DNA of 64,000 nucleotides from contig CALBDU010000016.1 of NCBI GenBank assembly GCA_937927335.1, forward strand, positions 3,766 to 67,765. Reading direction: 5' to 3'. Made by a program: the position numbers and the translations under genes. The stretch comes from an uncultured Clostridium sp. Its GTDB lineage: Bacteria; Bacillota; Clostridia; Clostridiales; Clostridiaceae. Below the pieces are notes generated by a model. That model did not search any database. It saw nothing but the letters and a program-made list of their open reading frames with translations, and had not been told where the DNA came from. Numbering within the stretch: the stretch's first letter is position 1; each line of letters begins with the position of its first letter. Of this stretch, positions 16,774 through 24,214 are shown piece after piece.

Positions 16774-17766
16774 ATGAGTACTTTTGTATTTAAGAATAGA
16801 AATAGCAGGTTTACACCTGTAAGTAATGTATTTATAGAAAATTATATGCCAAAAGCCCGGGGAGAATTCGTTAAGGTATATCTTCTGGGGCTAAAATATT
16901 GCGTTTCAGGTGAGCCTGGTGTTAATTCACAAATTATGGCAGGTTCACTTCATCTTCTGGAAACCGATGTTATCAATGCATGGAATTACTGGAATGACGC
17001 GGGTGTAATAAAAATGATACCAGAAGACAACATGGGCAACTATTCCATACAGTTTCTGGATCTATCCGAGCCTCAGGAAATAAAGCCTCAGGACATAAAC
17101 CTTCTGGAGGAACTTGCAAACAACTCCACTAAGGATATGCTTCAGGACATAGAAAAGCTTCTTTTTAGACCACTGTCACCTGCTGAGATGGAAATGTATA
17201 TTTCCTGGCAGAAGGAACTTCAATTCAGTCCCGAAATAATACTGCTGCTTATCCAGTATTGTGCAACTAAAGGGAAAAATGATATGAGGTACATTGAAAA
17301 GACGGCATTAGCCTGGTATGATGCAAAAATAAAAACAGTAGAGGATGCCCAAAGCTTTATCAAAAAGCATGAGGATAAATGGATAAAAATAAGGAAAGTG
17401 CTTAACTATCTAGGTATAAGAGATGCAGAAATAATGAAGCCTCAGGAGGAGCTTATAGTAAAATGGATAACCTCCTATAATTTCAGCCTTGAAGTCATAT
17501 ACAAAGCCTGCAACATATGCTTTGAAAGGATCAATAAAGCCGATTTCAAATATATTGACGGTATATTGACCAGCTGGTCAAAGGAGGGCATAAAAACTGT
17601 GGAGGATGTTGACAAGAGGGATACAAAAAAAGGTTACTATAAGAACAGCCAGTATAAACACAATCAAAACACGAAGCCCGTGGGTAACTTTAACAATTTC
17701 GAGCAGCGTGATTACGACTTTGAGGATTTAGAGAGAAAACTGCTGGGGTGGGATAATAATGATTAA
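16774..17766 (+). CDS. DnaD-domain replication initiation protein
   Basis: 330 residues. The N-terminal part (1-110) resembles the DnaD/DnaB winged-helix module; two DnaD-type helical repeats follow (PLSPAEMEMYISWQKELQFSPEIILL, about 130-200, and EELIVKWITSYNFSLEVIYKAC, about 225-290). The C-terminal tail is basic and ends in DYDFEDLERKLLGWD, as in other DnaD/DnaB-like proteins. Such proteins help load the replicative helicase at origins or restart sites. The gene overlaps the following DnaC-like ATPase by 8 bp, which strongly supports joint function. Confidence 0.9.
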   Translation: MSTFVFKNRNSRFTPVSNVFIENYMPKARGEFVKVYLLGLKYCVSGEPGVNSQIMAGSLHLLETDVINAWNYWNDAGVIKMIPEDNMGNYSIQFLDLSEPQEIKPQDINLLEELANNSTKDMLQDIEKLLFRPLSPAEMEMYISWQKELQFSPEIILLLIQYCATKGKNDMRYIEKTALAWYDAKIKTVEDAQSFIKKHEDKWIKIRKVLNYLGIRDAEIMKPQEELIVKWITSYNFSLEVIYKACNICFERINKADFKYIDGILTSWSKEGIKTVEDVDKRDTKKGYYKNSQYKHNQNTKPVGNFNNFEQRDYDFEDLERKLLGWDNND

Positions 17767-18739
17767 AAAATACCATTCGAAGGTCATGAAGCTATATGAT
17801 GATATAAGAACCACTGAAGAAAACTCACTTAAGGAGCGAAAAGCTGAAATTGAAAAAAAGCTTCCAGAGGTTATTGCAATTGAAAAGGAGATCGCAACAC
17901 TTGGAGTTCAGCTTTCCCTTGAGGTGCTGAGGGGTACCAGTGACATTGACAAGGTTATTGCAGCCTTGAAGGAAAAGATAATTGAGCTCCGCATGAGAAA
18001 ATCTGAATTACTGGTAAGCAAAGGGTACCCTATGGATTATCTGGAGCTCCGTTACAGATGCAGCAAATGCCTTGATACAGGTTATATAGGTACTGAAAGA
18101 TGCCCCTGTTTCAAAAATAAGCTTATTGAAATATACTATGAAAACTCAGATCTGAAAAAGATACTTAAGGAAAATAACTTTTCCAGCTTTAATTTTGAGT
18201 TGTTCAGCAATACCAGACGAACCTCTGAGCCTAAAAGCCCAAGAAGAAATATGGAGGAGACTGCTTCTATTGCATGGAACTTTATTGAACAATTTCAGAA
18301 CTCAGATGAAAATCTGCTTTTCTTTGGCAGTACCGGTACGGGAAAAACCTTTCTTTCCTACTGCATAGCCAAGGAACTGCTGGACAAGGGTTATTTTGTG
18401 GTTTATAGAACCTCTGAGGAGCTTATTAAGGATTTAAGGACCATAAGGTTTGAAAACGACGTGGATATGGAGGAGCTGCTAATTAAATGCGACCTGCTGA
18501 TTATAGATGACCTGGGAGCAGAACAAATTTCAGATTTCTCCAAAACTGAGCTTTTTAATCTAATTAACAGAAAGCTGTTAAAAAGGAATAAGATGATAAT
18601 ATCAACAAACAACGGGCTTGAAGTTTTAAGGACCTTGTATTCAGACAGAATAACCTCCCGGCTTCTTGGTGATTTCACACTGTGCAAATTTTATGGCGAG
18701 GATCTAAGGATAAGAAAAAATATACAAAATAAAAAATAA
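17759..18739 (+). CDS. DnaC/DnaI-like helicase loader ATPase
   Basis: 326 residues of the AAA+ helicase-loader family. The N-terminal half is helical with a zinc-binding set (CSKCLDTGYIGTERCPCF, about 100-117) as in DnaI-type loaders. The ATPase half has Walker A FGSTGTGKTFLS (about 190) and Walker B LLIIDDLGAE (about 245), then sensor residues in ISTNN and an Arg-rich SDRITSRLLGDF. It overlaps the DnaD gene, so both are made together to load DnaB helicase. It ends in a strong terminator. Confidence 0.92.
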   Translation: MIKKYHSKVMKLYDDIRTTEENSLKERKAEIEKKLPEVIAIEKEIATLGVQLSLEVLRGTSDIDKVIAALKEKIIELRMRKSELLVSKGYPMDYLELRYRCSKCLDTGYIGTERCPCFKNKLIEIYYENSDLKKILKENNFSSFNFELFSNTRRTSEPKSPRRNMEETASIAWNFIEQFQNSDENLLFFGSTGTGKTFLSYCIAKELLDKGYFVVYRTSEELIKDLRTIRFENDVDMEELLIKCDLLIIDDLGAEQISDFSKTELFNLINRKLLKRNKMIISTNNGLEVLRTLYSDRITSRLLGDFTLCKFYGEDLRIRKNIQNKK

Positions 18740-18765
18740 GCTGCAATATATTGCAGCTTATTTTT
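18735..18765. terminator. Bidirectional terminator between dnaC-like gene and tRNA cluster
   Basis: AATAAGCTGCAA and TTGCAGCTTATT form a perfect 12-bp stem with a TATA loop. T-runs lie on both sides, serving the DnaC gene (plus) and the tRNA transcript (minus); the DnaC stop codon is in the stem. Confidence 0.88.
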
Positions 18766-18766
18766 C

Positions 18767-18843
18767 TGGCGACCCAGAAGGGACTCGAACCCTCGACCTC
18801 CGGCGTGACAGGCCGGCACTCTAACCAACTGAGCCACTGGGCC
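18767..18843 (-). tRNA. tRNA-Asp (GTC)
   Basis: A 77-nt gene with encoded CCA, anticodon loop CTGTCAC (GTC), and standard T-loop TTCGAGT. It is identical to the copy at 19102-19178. Last in the minus-strand tRNA transcript. Confidence 0.97.
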
Positions 18844-18849
18844 ATAATG

Positions 18850-18925
18850 TGGTGGGCACAACAGGGCTCGAACCTGTGACCCTCTGCTTGTAAGGCAGAT
18901 GCTCTCCCAGCTGAGCTATGCGCCC
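18850..18925 (-). tRNA. tRNA-Val (TAC)
   Basis: 76 nt with encoded CCA; anticodon loop CTTACAA (TAC). Identical to the copy at 19185-19260. Confidence 0.97.
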
Positions 18926-18933
18926 ACTTTTAA

Positions 18934-19008
18934 TGGTGACCCCTAGGAGACTCGAACTCCTGTTACCACCGTGAAAGGGTGGTGTCTTAACCGCTTGACC
19001 AAGGGGCC
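18934..19008 (-). tRNA. tRNA-Glu (TTC)
   Basis: 75 nt with encoded CCA; anticodon loop CTTTCAC (TTC). Identical to the copy at 19268-19342. Confidence 0.97.
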
Positions 19009-19020
19009 ATATTTAATTAA

Positions 19021-19095
19021 TGGAGCTGGCAATAGGAATCGAACCTACAACCTGCTGATTACAAGTCAGCTGCTCTACCGTTGAGCCATGCCAGC
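19021..19095 (-). tRNA. tRNA-Thr (TGT)
   Basis: 75 nt with encoded CCA; anticodon loop CTTGTAA (TGT). It is the only non-duplicated tRNA and sits between the two Glu-Val-Asp blocks. Confidence 0.96.
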
Positions 19096-19101
19096 GTATT
19101 A

Positions 19102-19178
19102 TGGCGACCCAGAAGGGACTCGAACCCTCGACCTCCGGCGTGACAGGCCGGCACTCTAACCAACTGAGCCACTGGGCC
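19102..19178 (-). tRNA. tRNA-Asp (GTC), second copy
   Basis: 77 nt, anticodon GTC, identical to the copy at 18767-18843. It belongs to the promoter-proximal Glu-Val-Asp block. Confidence 0.97.
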
Positions 19179-19184
19179 ATAATG

Positions 19185-19260
19185 TGGTGGGCACAACAGG
19201 GCTCGAACCTGTGACCCTCTGCTTGTAAGGCAGATGCTCTCCCAGCTGAGCTATGCGCCC
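19185..19260 (-). tRNA. tRNA-Val (TAC), second copy
   Basis: 76 nt, anticodon TAC, identical to the copy at 18850-18925. Confidence 0.97.
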
Positions 19261-19267
19261 ACATTAA

Positions 19268-19342
19268 TGGTGACCCCTAGGAGACTCGAACTCCTGTTAC
19301 CACCGTGAAAGGGTGGTGTCTTAACCGCTTGACCAAGGGGCC
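19268..19342 (-). tRNA. tRNA-Glu (TTC), second copy
   Basis: 75 nt, anticodon TTC; first gene of the tRNA transcript, identical to the copy at 18934-19008. Confidence 0.97.
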
Positions 19343-19384
19343 GGATATTCATTTCAGGCATGCCTTAGCAACCCGACATAGACT

Positions 19385-19413
19385 ATAATACCTAAAATTC
19401 CGCGAAGTGTCAA
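19385..19413 (-). promoter_or_regulatory. Promoter of the tRNA cluster
   Basis: On the minus strand TTGACA (19408-19413) and TATTAT (19385-19390) are separated by 17 bp, about 43 bp upstream of the first tRNA. Confidence 0.8.
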
Positions 19414-19438
19414 CATATTTTTTTCTTTTTTTATCAAA

Positions 19439-20254
19439 TTATTTATTTATGCCTCCAATGCTCTCCATTATCAAAAGAGCAGTATCTTCAATTGCCCTGT
19501 TTGTAACATCTATAACCTTGCAGTTCAGCCTTTTCATTATCTTCTCAGCAAAATCAAATTCATCAAGAATTCTTTCAGCATTTGCATACTGCAGCTCTGA
19601 AGAAAGTCTTGCTGATTTATCCATCCTGTTCAGCCTGTTTTTTCTTATATCGATGAGATTCATTGGATCTATGGTCAGACCTATTATCTTCTTTCTGTCT
19701 ATTTTGAAAAGCTCTTCAGGTACCGGCACCTCAGGTACCAGGGGAACATTCAAGGCCTTTATACCCCTGTTGGCAAGATACATGCATATTGGTGTTTTGG
19801 AGGTTCTTGAAAGGCCTACAAGCACTACATCTGCATGCTTAATGCCGGAATGGTCTTTGCTGTCATCATATTGTATTGCAAATTCCATAGCCTCAATTTT
19901 TTTATAATATTTGGAATCTATTCCCCAAATGGCTCCGGGTTTATAGTCCGGTACTGTATCCAGGAGCATGGAAGCCATGCTGATGCAGGGTCCCAGAATA
20001 TTTATTACGTGTATATTGTTTTCAATGCATTTTCCTACTAAATATTTTCTCACTTCCAGGGTTATAATAGTAGATATTATCATAACCTTTGAATAATCCT
20101 CTATTTTATCTATAAAATTATCTATATCGCTATTTGTTTTAAGATAAGGGACCCTTTCCACATCGATTTTTCCGGTAAACTGGCTAGCAGTAGCTCTGGC
20201 TACCAGCTCAGAGGTCTCCCCTATGGAATCTGAAACAGCATATATCTTATACAA
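19439..20254 (-). CDS. PpsR-type kinase/pyrophosphorylase (DUF299), regulator of PPDK or PEP synthase
   Basis: About 271 residues. This bifunctional family phosphorylates (using ADP) and dephosphorylates the catalytic Thr region of pyruvate phosphate dikinase or PEP synthase. Family hallmarks are YAVSDSIGETSELVARA at the N-terminus and the P-loop GLSRTSKTPICMYLA (about 145-160), then KIIGLTIDPMNL. I place the start at the TTG at 20254: GGAGG lies 8 nt upstream and the product then begins MYKIYAVSDSIGET, the usual family start; an ATG five codons upstream (20269) sits inside the ribosome site. Its target enzyme is not in this window. Confidence 0.92.
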   Translation of the reverse strand: MYKIYAVSDSIGETSELVARATASQFTGKIDVERVPYLKTNSDIDNFIDKIEDYSKVMIISTIITLEVRKYLVGKCIENNIHVINILGPCISMASMLLDTVPDYKPGAIWGIDSKYYKKIEAMEFAIQYDDSKDHSGIKHADVVLVGLSRTSKTPICMYLANRGIKALNVPLVPEVPVPEELFKIDRKKIIGLTIDPMNLIDIRKNRLNRMDKSARLSSELQYANAERILDEFDFAEKIMKRLNCKVIDVTNRAIEDTALLIMESIGGINK

Positions 20255-20284
20255 TTTAACAACCTCCATATTTGTGATAAAATA

Positions 20285-20312
20285 ATTATACCAGTATTCA
20301 GCAATAACTCAA
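20285..20312 (-). promoter_or_regulatory. Promoter of the PpsR-type gene
   Basis: On the minus strand TTGAGT (20307-20312) and TATAAT (20285-20290) are 16 bp apart, with a TG extension before the -10 (TGGTATAAT). Confidence 0.65.
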
Positions 20313-20338
20313 TGAAAATCTGTATGGGAGATGAGAAT

Positions 20339-21556
20339 TTGTTTCATGATATATTGATAATAGGCGGCGGTGCATCTGGTCTTGCAGCTGCCATTGGATG
20401 CAGTGATATGGGCAGGGATGCCGCCATTTTGGAAGGCTCGGACAGGGTTGGTAAAAAACTCCTCACCACTGGAAATGGCAGATGTAATATTACAAACAGA
20501 AATATATGCCCCCAAAGGTACCACAGTTCAAATTCAGGCTTTCCGGATTACATTCTTAATAAATTTTCCTTTGATCAAACGGTAGATTTTTTTTCTCTTT
20601 TAGGTCTCCCACTGGTGACCCTGGAGGAAGGCAGGACATATCCTTATTCTCTGCAGGCCTCCTCCGTGCTGGATATTTTCAGGATGGCCCTGGCGGAAAG
20701 AAGTATACCTGTATATCTTAACTCCAAGGTAAAAAAAATAACAAAAACAAAGGATGGTTTTAATGTGGTTACCAGTGAAGAAACCTTTACCTGCAGAAAG
20801 CTTATAATGTGCTGCGGAGGAAAGTCACTGGCTTCTTCCGGGTCTGACGGTTCAGGCTTCAGCCTTTCAAAGCAGCTTGGACATAATATAATTGCACCTC
20901 TGCCTGCCCTGGTACAGTTAAAGCTGAAGTATGAAAACCTAAAAGCACTGTCCGGAGTAAAATTCAACGGTTATGCGAAAATAGGTTCCCAAATTGAATA
21001 TGGGGAGATTCTTTTCACAGACTATGGTATTTCAGGTCCGCCAATTCTGCAGCTGAGCCGAAATGCTTCTCTTAGCCTGGCCAGCGGTGATGCTGTCCAC
21101 ATAGATGTAGATATGATGCCGGAAATGAGCTCTAGTGAATTAAGGGATTTTCTGGATAACCATTTTGGAACCTTCAATTACAGGAGTATCTTCAATGCTC
21201 TTATAGGAATGGTAAATAAAAAATTAATCCCTGTTCTGCTGCGGGAAGCTGGAATAAAAGACATACATAAGCCTTGCAGCGAATTAGATTTTAAGGAAAG
21301 ATCAGCCTTGCATGCATTGATAAAATGCTGGAAATTTCCCGTATTTGATACGAACTCCTTTTCAAATGCACAAGTCACCGTCGGAGGAGTGGATACAAGA
21401 GAGATATCAAATATTACTCTGGAATCAAAAATTCACCCAAGACTTTATTTTTCAGGGGAAATTCTGGATGTGGACGGCGACTGTGGAGGCTTTAACCTGC
21501 AGTGGGCCTGGTCCTCAGGATATATAGCTGCAAAAAATGCATCAGCTGGAGATTGA
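20339..21556 (+). CDS. BaiN/RdsA-family NAD(P)/FAD-dependent oxidoreductase (HI0933-like)
   Basis: About 405 residues of the HI0933/BaiN flavoprotein family. The FAD dinucleotide-binding motif ILIIGGGASGLAAAIGC is at the N-terminus, followed by GKKLLTTGNGRCNITN, the family signature; the C-terminal GEILDVDGDCGGFNLQWAWSSG is equally typical. Related proteins include a bile-acid dehydrogenation enzyme in some gut clostridia, but most members have unknown substrates. The start is uncertain: TTG at 20339 has GGGAG 8 nt upstream, whereas ATGs at 20312 and 20324 lack a good site. It converges with the thioesterase gene with no space between stop codons. Confidence 0.88.
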   Translation: MFHDILIIGGGASGLAAAIGCSDMGRDAAILEGSDRVGKKLLTTGNGRCNITNRNICPQRYHSSNSGFPDYILNKFSFDQTVDFFSLLGLPLVTLEEGRTYPYSLQASSVLDIFRMALAERSIPVYLNSKVKKITKTKDGFNVVTSEETFTCRKLIMCCGGKSLASSGSDGSGFSLSKQLGHNIIAPLPALVQLKLKYENLKALSGVKFNGYAKIGSQIEYGEILFTDYGISGPPILQLSRNASLSLASGDAVHIDVDMMPEMSSSELRDFLDNHFGTFNYRSIFNALIGMVNKKLIPVLLREAGIKDIHKPCSELDFKERSALHALIKCWKFPVFDTNSFSNAQVTVGGVDTREISNITLESKIHPRLYFSGEILDVDGDCGGFNLQWAWSSGYIAAKNASAGD

Positions 21557-22300
21557 TTATCCCCAGCTGGTTTCAGCTATAGTTAAAATGTTGTCATCCT
21601 TATCAACAATTTTATGGATACAGGTTACGTGGTCTTCTTCCCTTAGAACCTTTGTCAAAACCTTAATTGTATCCCCATAGGTAGTTTCCCTTTCATAGGT
21701 TATGTTGATATTTTTAATTGAGTAATTCCGCACCACATCCATAGGTACTGTTTCGATAACCCAGTCGGCATACTTTACGTTATTCACATGAAGATTTGTA
21801 TCTATATCACTGTACCTGACATAAAAATCCTTGGTAACATCAATTTCCACCGGAGGCTTAACCTTTTTAATATCCACCTTTTCGTTGTTTTCCTCAGTGA
21901 TTCCAAAGGCGTCATACATATCCTGAGGTATTTTCAAGGATTTTCTTTTTTCAGTGTCAATAAGAAACCACATCGATACTGCCTCAATTATCATTTCACC
22001 CTTACTGTCCCTTACCTCGAATTTTCTGTAGGCATAAAATCTTCTAAAGGAGTTTGGTATGGTTTTTATCTTAATTTTCTCTCCATAGGTAGGATATCTT
22101 TTCACATTTATATCCCACTTATAAAGCACCCAGGAAACATTGTTTTCCTTCATGTAATCAATAGTGAGCCCTAAAGCTTCCGATTGCATGGTGCATATAT
22201 CGCTGAAATAATTCATGAGGCTGGTTACCAAAACCTTTTTTTTATAATCTACTTCATAATAGTGAATTTCATATTCCTTTTCTGCTGTTTTTACAGCCAT
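21557..22300 (-). CDS. Acyl-ACP thioesterase (FatA/FatB-like family)
   Basis: A 247-residue double hot-dog thioesterase that releases free fatty acid from acyl-ACP. The first hot-dog runs about 1-130 (YFSDICTMQSEALGLTIDYM, NVSWVLYKWDINVKRYPTYG) and the second about 140-247, with the expected Asn-His pair in DIDTNLHVNNVKYADWV. These are the plant-FatA-like catalytic features shared by bacterial members. GGAAGGTGGGG precedes the ATG. It is not part of the fab operon and no FabT-type palindrome was noticed upstream; the role could be fatty acid or lipid turnover. Confidence 0.88.
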   Translation of the reverse strand: MAVKTAEKEYEIHYYEVDYKKKVLVTSLMNYFSDICTMQSEALGLTIDYMKENNVSWVLYKWDINVKRYPTYGEKIKIKTIPNSFRRFYAYRKFEVRDSKGEMIIEAVSMWFLIDTEKRKSLKIPQDMYDAFGITEENNEKVDIKKVKPPVEIDVTKDFYVRYSDIDTNLHVNNVKYADWVIETVPMDVVRNYSIKNINITYERETTYGDTIKVLTKVLREEDHVTCIHKIVDKDDNILTIAETSWG

Positions 22301-22325
22301 ATTATCCCCACCTTCCAGGAAAATT

Positions 22326-22361
22326 CTAAAAAAATGAGATAACAGAAAACTGTTACCCCAT
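22326..22361 (-). terminator. Terminator after the DUF1858 gene
   Basis: On the minus strand ATGGGGTAACAG and CTGTTATCTCAT form a 12-bp stem with G-U pairs and a TTTT loop, followed by seven T. Confidence 0.8.
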
Positions 22362-22380
22362 TACTTTATTATTTATATTA

Positions 22381-22566
22381 CTATTTATTAAGTGCTTCTA
22401 ATAAAGCATTTAAATCTATTCCATGAACCATTGCAGCTTGTTCCAGGTTTTCTCCCTGAGCTGATGGGCAGAAAACGCATCCCATTCCAAAGGACTGTAA
22501 TACTTCTGCTGCTCCAGGAAATTGTCTAACTACATCTCCAACAGTCATATCTTTAGTTATTTTCAT
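22381..22566 (-). CDS. DUF1858 redox-disulfide domain protein
   Basis: A 61-residue protein consisting of one DUF1858 domain (KITKDMTVGDVVRQFPGAAEVL, then FGMGCVFCPSA). The GCVFC dithiol at about 29-33 suggests a redox disulfide; this domain is often encoded near or fused to hybrid-cluster proteins and other iron-sulfur enzymes. A role in electron transfer or nitrosative/oxidative stress is inferred only from the family. GAGGTTTTT precedes the ATG. It is monocistronic, downstream of purA. Confidence 0.85.
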   Translation of the reverse strand: MKITKDMTVGDVVRQFPGAAEVLQSFGMGCVFCPSAQGENLEQAAMVHGIDLNALLEALNK

Positions 22567-22652
22567 ATAAAAAACCTCACTTTATAAAAATATTCAGGTT
22601 TAATACCACCTAAGCCTATTATAAGTTACAGTAATTACTATTTCAAGTAATT

Positions 22653-23939
22653 CTATAATTTATTTATTTCCATAGTCTGGTCTCTTCTAGGACCCACCGA
22701 CACTATTGATATTTTAGTTTCAGTAAGTTCTTCTATTCTCTTAAGGTATTTTTTTGCATTTTCAGGAATGTCATCATAGCATCTTGCTTTTTCAATGGAT
22801 TCGTCCCAGCCGTCAAATTCCTCATATACAGGCTGGCATTTAGCCAGGTCTTCAAGACTTGCAGGCACATAATCTATGAGCTTGCCATCAAGATTATAGC
22901 CCGTGCATATTTTAACCTTATCAAGTCCGGCTAAAGTATCAATCTTTGTAACTGCAAAGCTGGTGAGGCCTGAAATTCTTGCCGAGGATTTAAGAATAAC
23001 CAAATCCAGCCATCCGCATCTCCTTGCCCTTCCTGTAGTTACGCCATATTCATGGCCTTTCTCACGAATCCAGTCCCCGATTCCATCATGTAGTTCAGTT
23101 GGAAATGGACCTTTACCTACACGAGTTGTGTATGCCTTTGCTATTCCCACAGCACTGTCTATCATGGTTGGTCCGATTCCTGCTCCTATGCATACTCCTC
23201 CAGCTATAGTATTGGAGGAAGTAACGTATGGATATGTTCCGTAGTCTATATCCAGTAAGGCACCCTGTGCTCCTTCAAAAAGAACTGTTTTACCCTGTTT
23301 TATCTTATTATGCACTTCAACTGATATATCCCTGACAAAAGGTTTCATCTGTTCTCCATATTGCAGATATTCCTCAAGAATATCCTCATAGCTCAAAGCT
23401 TCCTCATCATATACCCTGGTCAGAAGTCTGCTCTTTACCTCAACACATTCCTTAAGCTTTTCCTGGAAAACTTCTCTTTGAATTAAATCACAAACCCTTA
23501 TACCGCTTCTTTCCATCTTGTCTGTATAACAAGGTCCTATTCCTTTTCCTGTAGTACCTATGTCCTTTTTGCCTCTTGCTCTTTCCTTTATTCCGTCAAG
23601 TATTCTGTGGTATGGCATTATCAGCTGAGCTCTGTCACTTATTATCAAATTGTCAGGAGTAACTTCCACTCCTAAATCTCTTAAATAATTAATCTCCTGA
23701 AAAAGAGCCTTTGGATCAAGCACTACCCCGTTTCCTATAACATTTAATTTTTCCTTGTATAGTATTCCGGATGGTATCAGGTGAAGCTTATACTGCTTAT
23801 CTAATACCTCTACGGTGTGGCCTGCATTATTTCCTCCCTGGAATCTGACTACCACATCAGCTCTCTCCGCAAGATAATCAGTCATCTTGCCTTTTCCTTC
23901 ATCTCCCCATTGAGCACCCAACACAATAAATGCTGACAT
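22653..23939 (-). CDS. purA: Adenylosuccinate synthetase
   Basis: 428 residues; catalyses IMP + aspartate + GTP to adenylosuccinate, the first committed AMP step. The start MSAFIVLGAQWGDEGKGK carries the GTP loop with catalytic Asp13; His41 lies in NNAGHTVE; other motifs are GTTGKGIGPCYTDK, FEGAQGALLDIDYGTYPYVTSSN and TTGRARRCGWLD. I chose the ATG at 23939 (GAGGAAAT upstream) over a 24-residue longer frame without a ribosome site. No other purine genes are adjacent. Confidence 0.96.
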   Translation of the reverse strand: MSAFIVLGAQWGDEGKGKMTDYLAERADVVVRFQGGNNAGHTVEVLDKQYKLHLIPSGILYKEKLNVIGNGVVLDPKALFQEINYLRDLGVEVTPDNLIISDRAQLIMPYHRILDGIKERARGKKDIGTTGKGIGPCYTDKMERSGIRVCDLIQREVFQEKLKECVEVKSRLLTRVYDEEALSYEDILEEYLQYGEQMKPFVRDISVEVHNKIKQGKTVLFEGAQGALLDIDYGTYPYVTSSNTIAGGVCIGAGIGPTMIDSAVGIAKAYTTRVGKGPFPTELHDGIGDWIREKGHEYGVTTGRARRCGWLDLVILKSSARISGLTSFAVTKIDTLAGLDKVKICTGYNLDGKLIDYVPASLEDLAKCQPVYEEFDGWDESIEKARCYDDIPENAKKYLKRIEELTETKISIVSVGPRRDQTMEINKL

Positions 23940-24180
23940 AATTATTTCCTCACTTTCAAAATTTCTAAAACCTGTTGCTTCTATATTATTTAATAGTTTG
24001 CTGAAATTCAATTAAGCATTGAAGCGTTCATAGCAGATCATTAAACATCTGCATTTAAACGCATCCCATACAATATTACCAAAATACTATAGATTAGTCA
24101 AGAATAAATGCGAACATTTTTGAATTATGAATAATTATTATTCGCTTATTTACAAGGATAATGGGACGCACAGGGAAATA

Positions 24181-24205
24181 AAAGCCCAGATATTCGGGCT
24201 TTTAT
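24181..24205 (-). terminator. Terminator of the FAD-dehydrogenase/DUF3006 transcript
   Basis: AAAGCCC and GGGCTTT pair around an 8-nt loop, with T-rich sequence following on the minus strand, just after the stop at 24215. Confidence 0.7.
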
Positions 24206-24214
24206 TAATGATTT

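Noticed and set aside
19013..19264. 84-codon ORF through the tRNA cluster
   Set aside because: It consists of tRNA sequence read as codons.
18767..19342. tRNA repeats as phage attachment sites
   Set aside because: No integrase, phage gene or partial tRNA copy is found; complete tRNA genes with a shared promoter explain the repeats.
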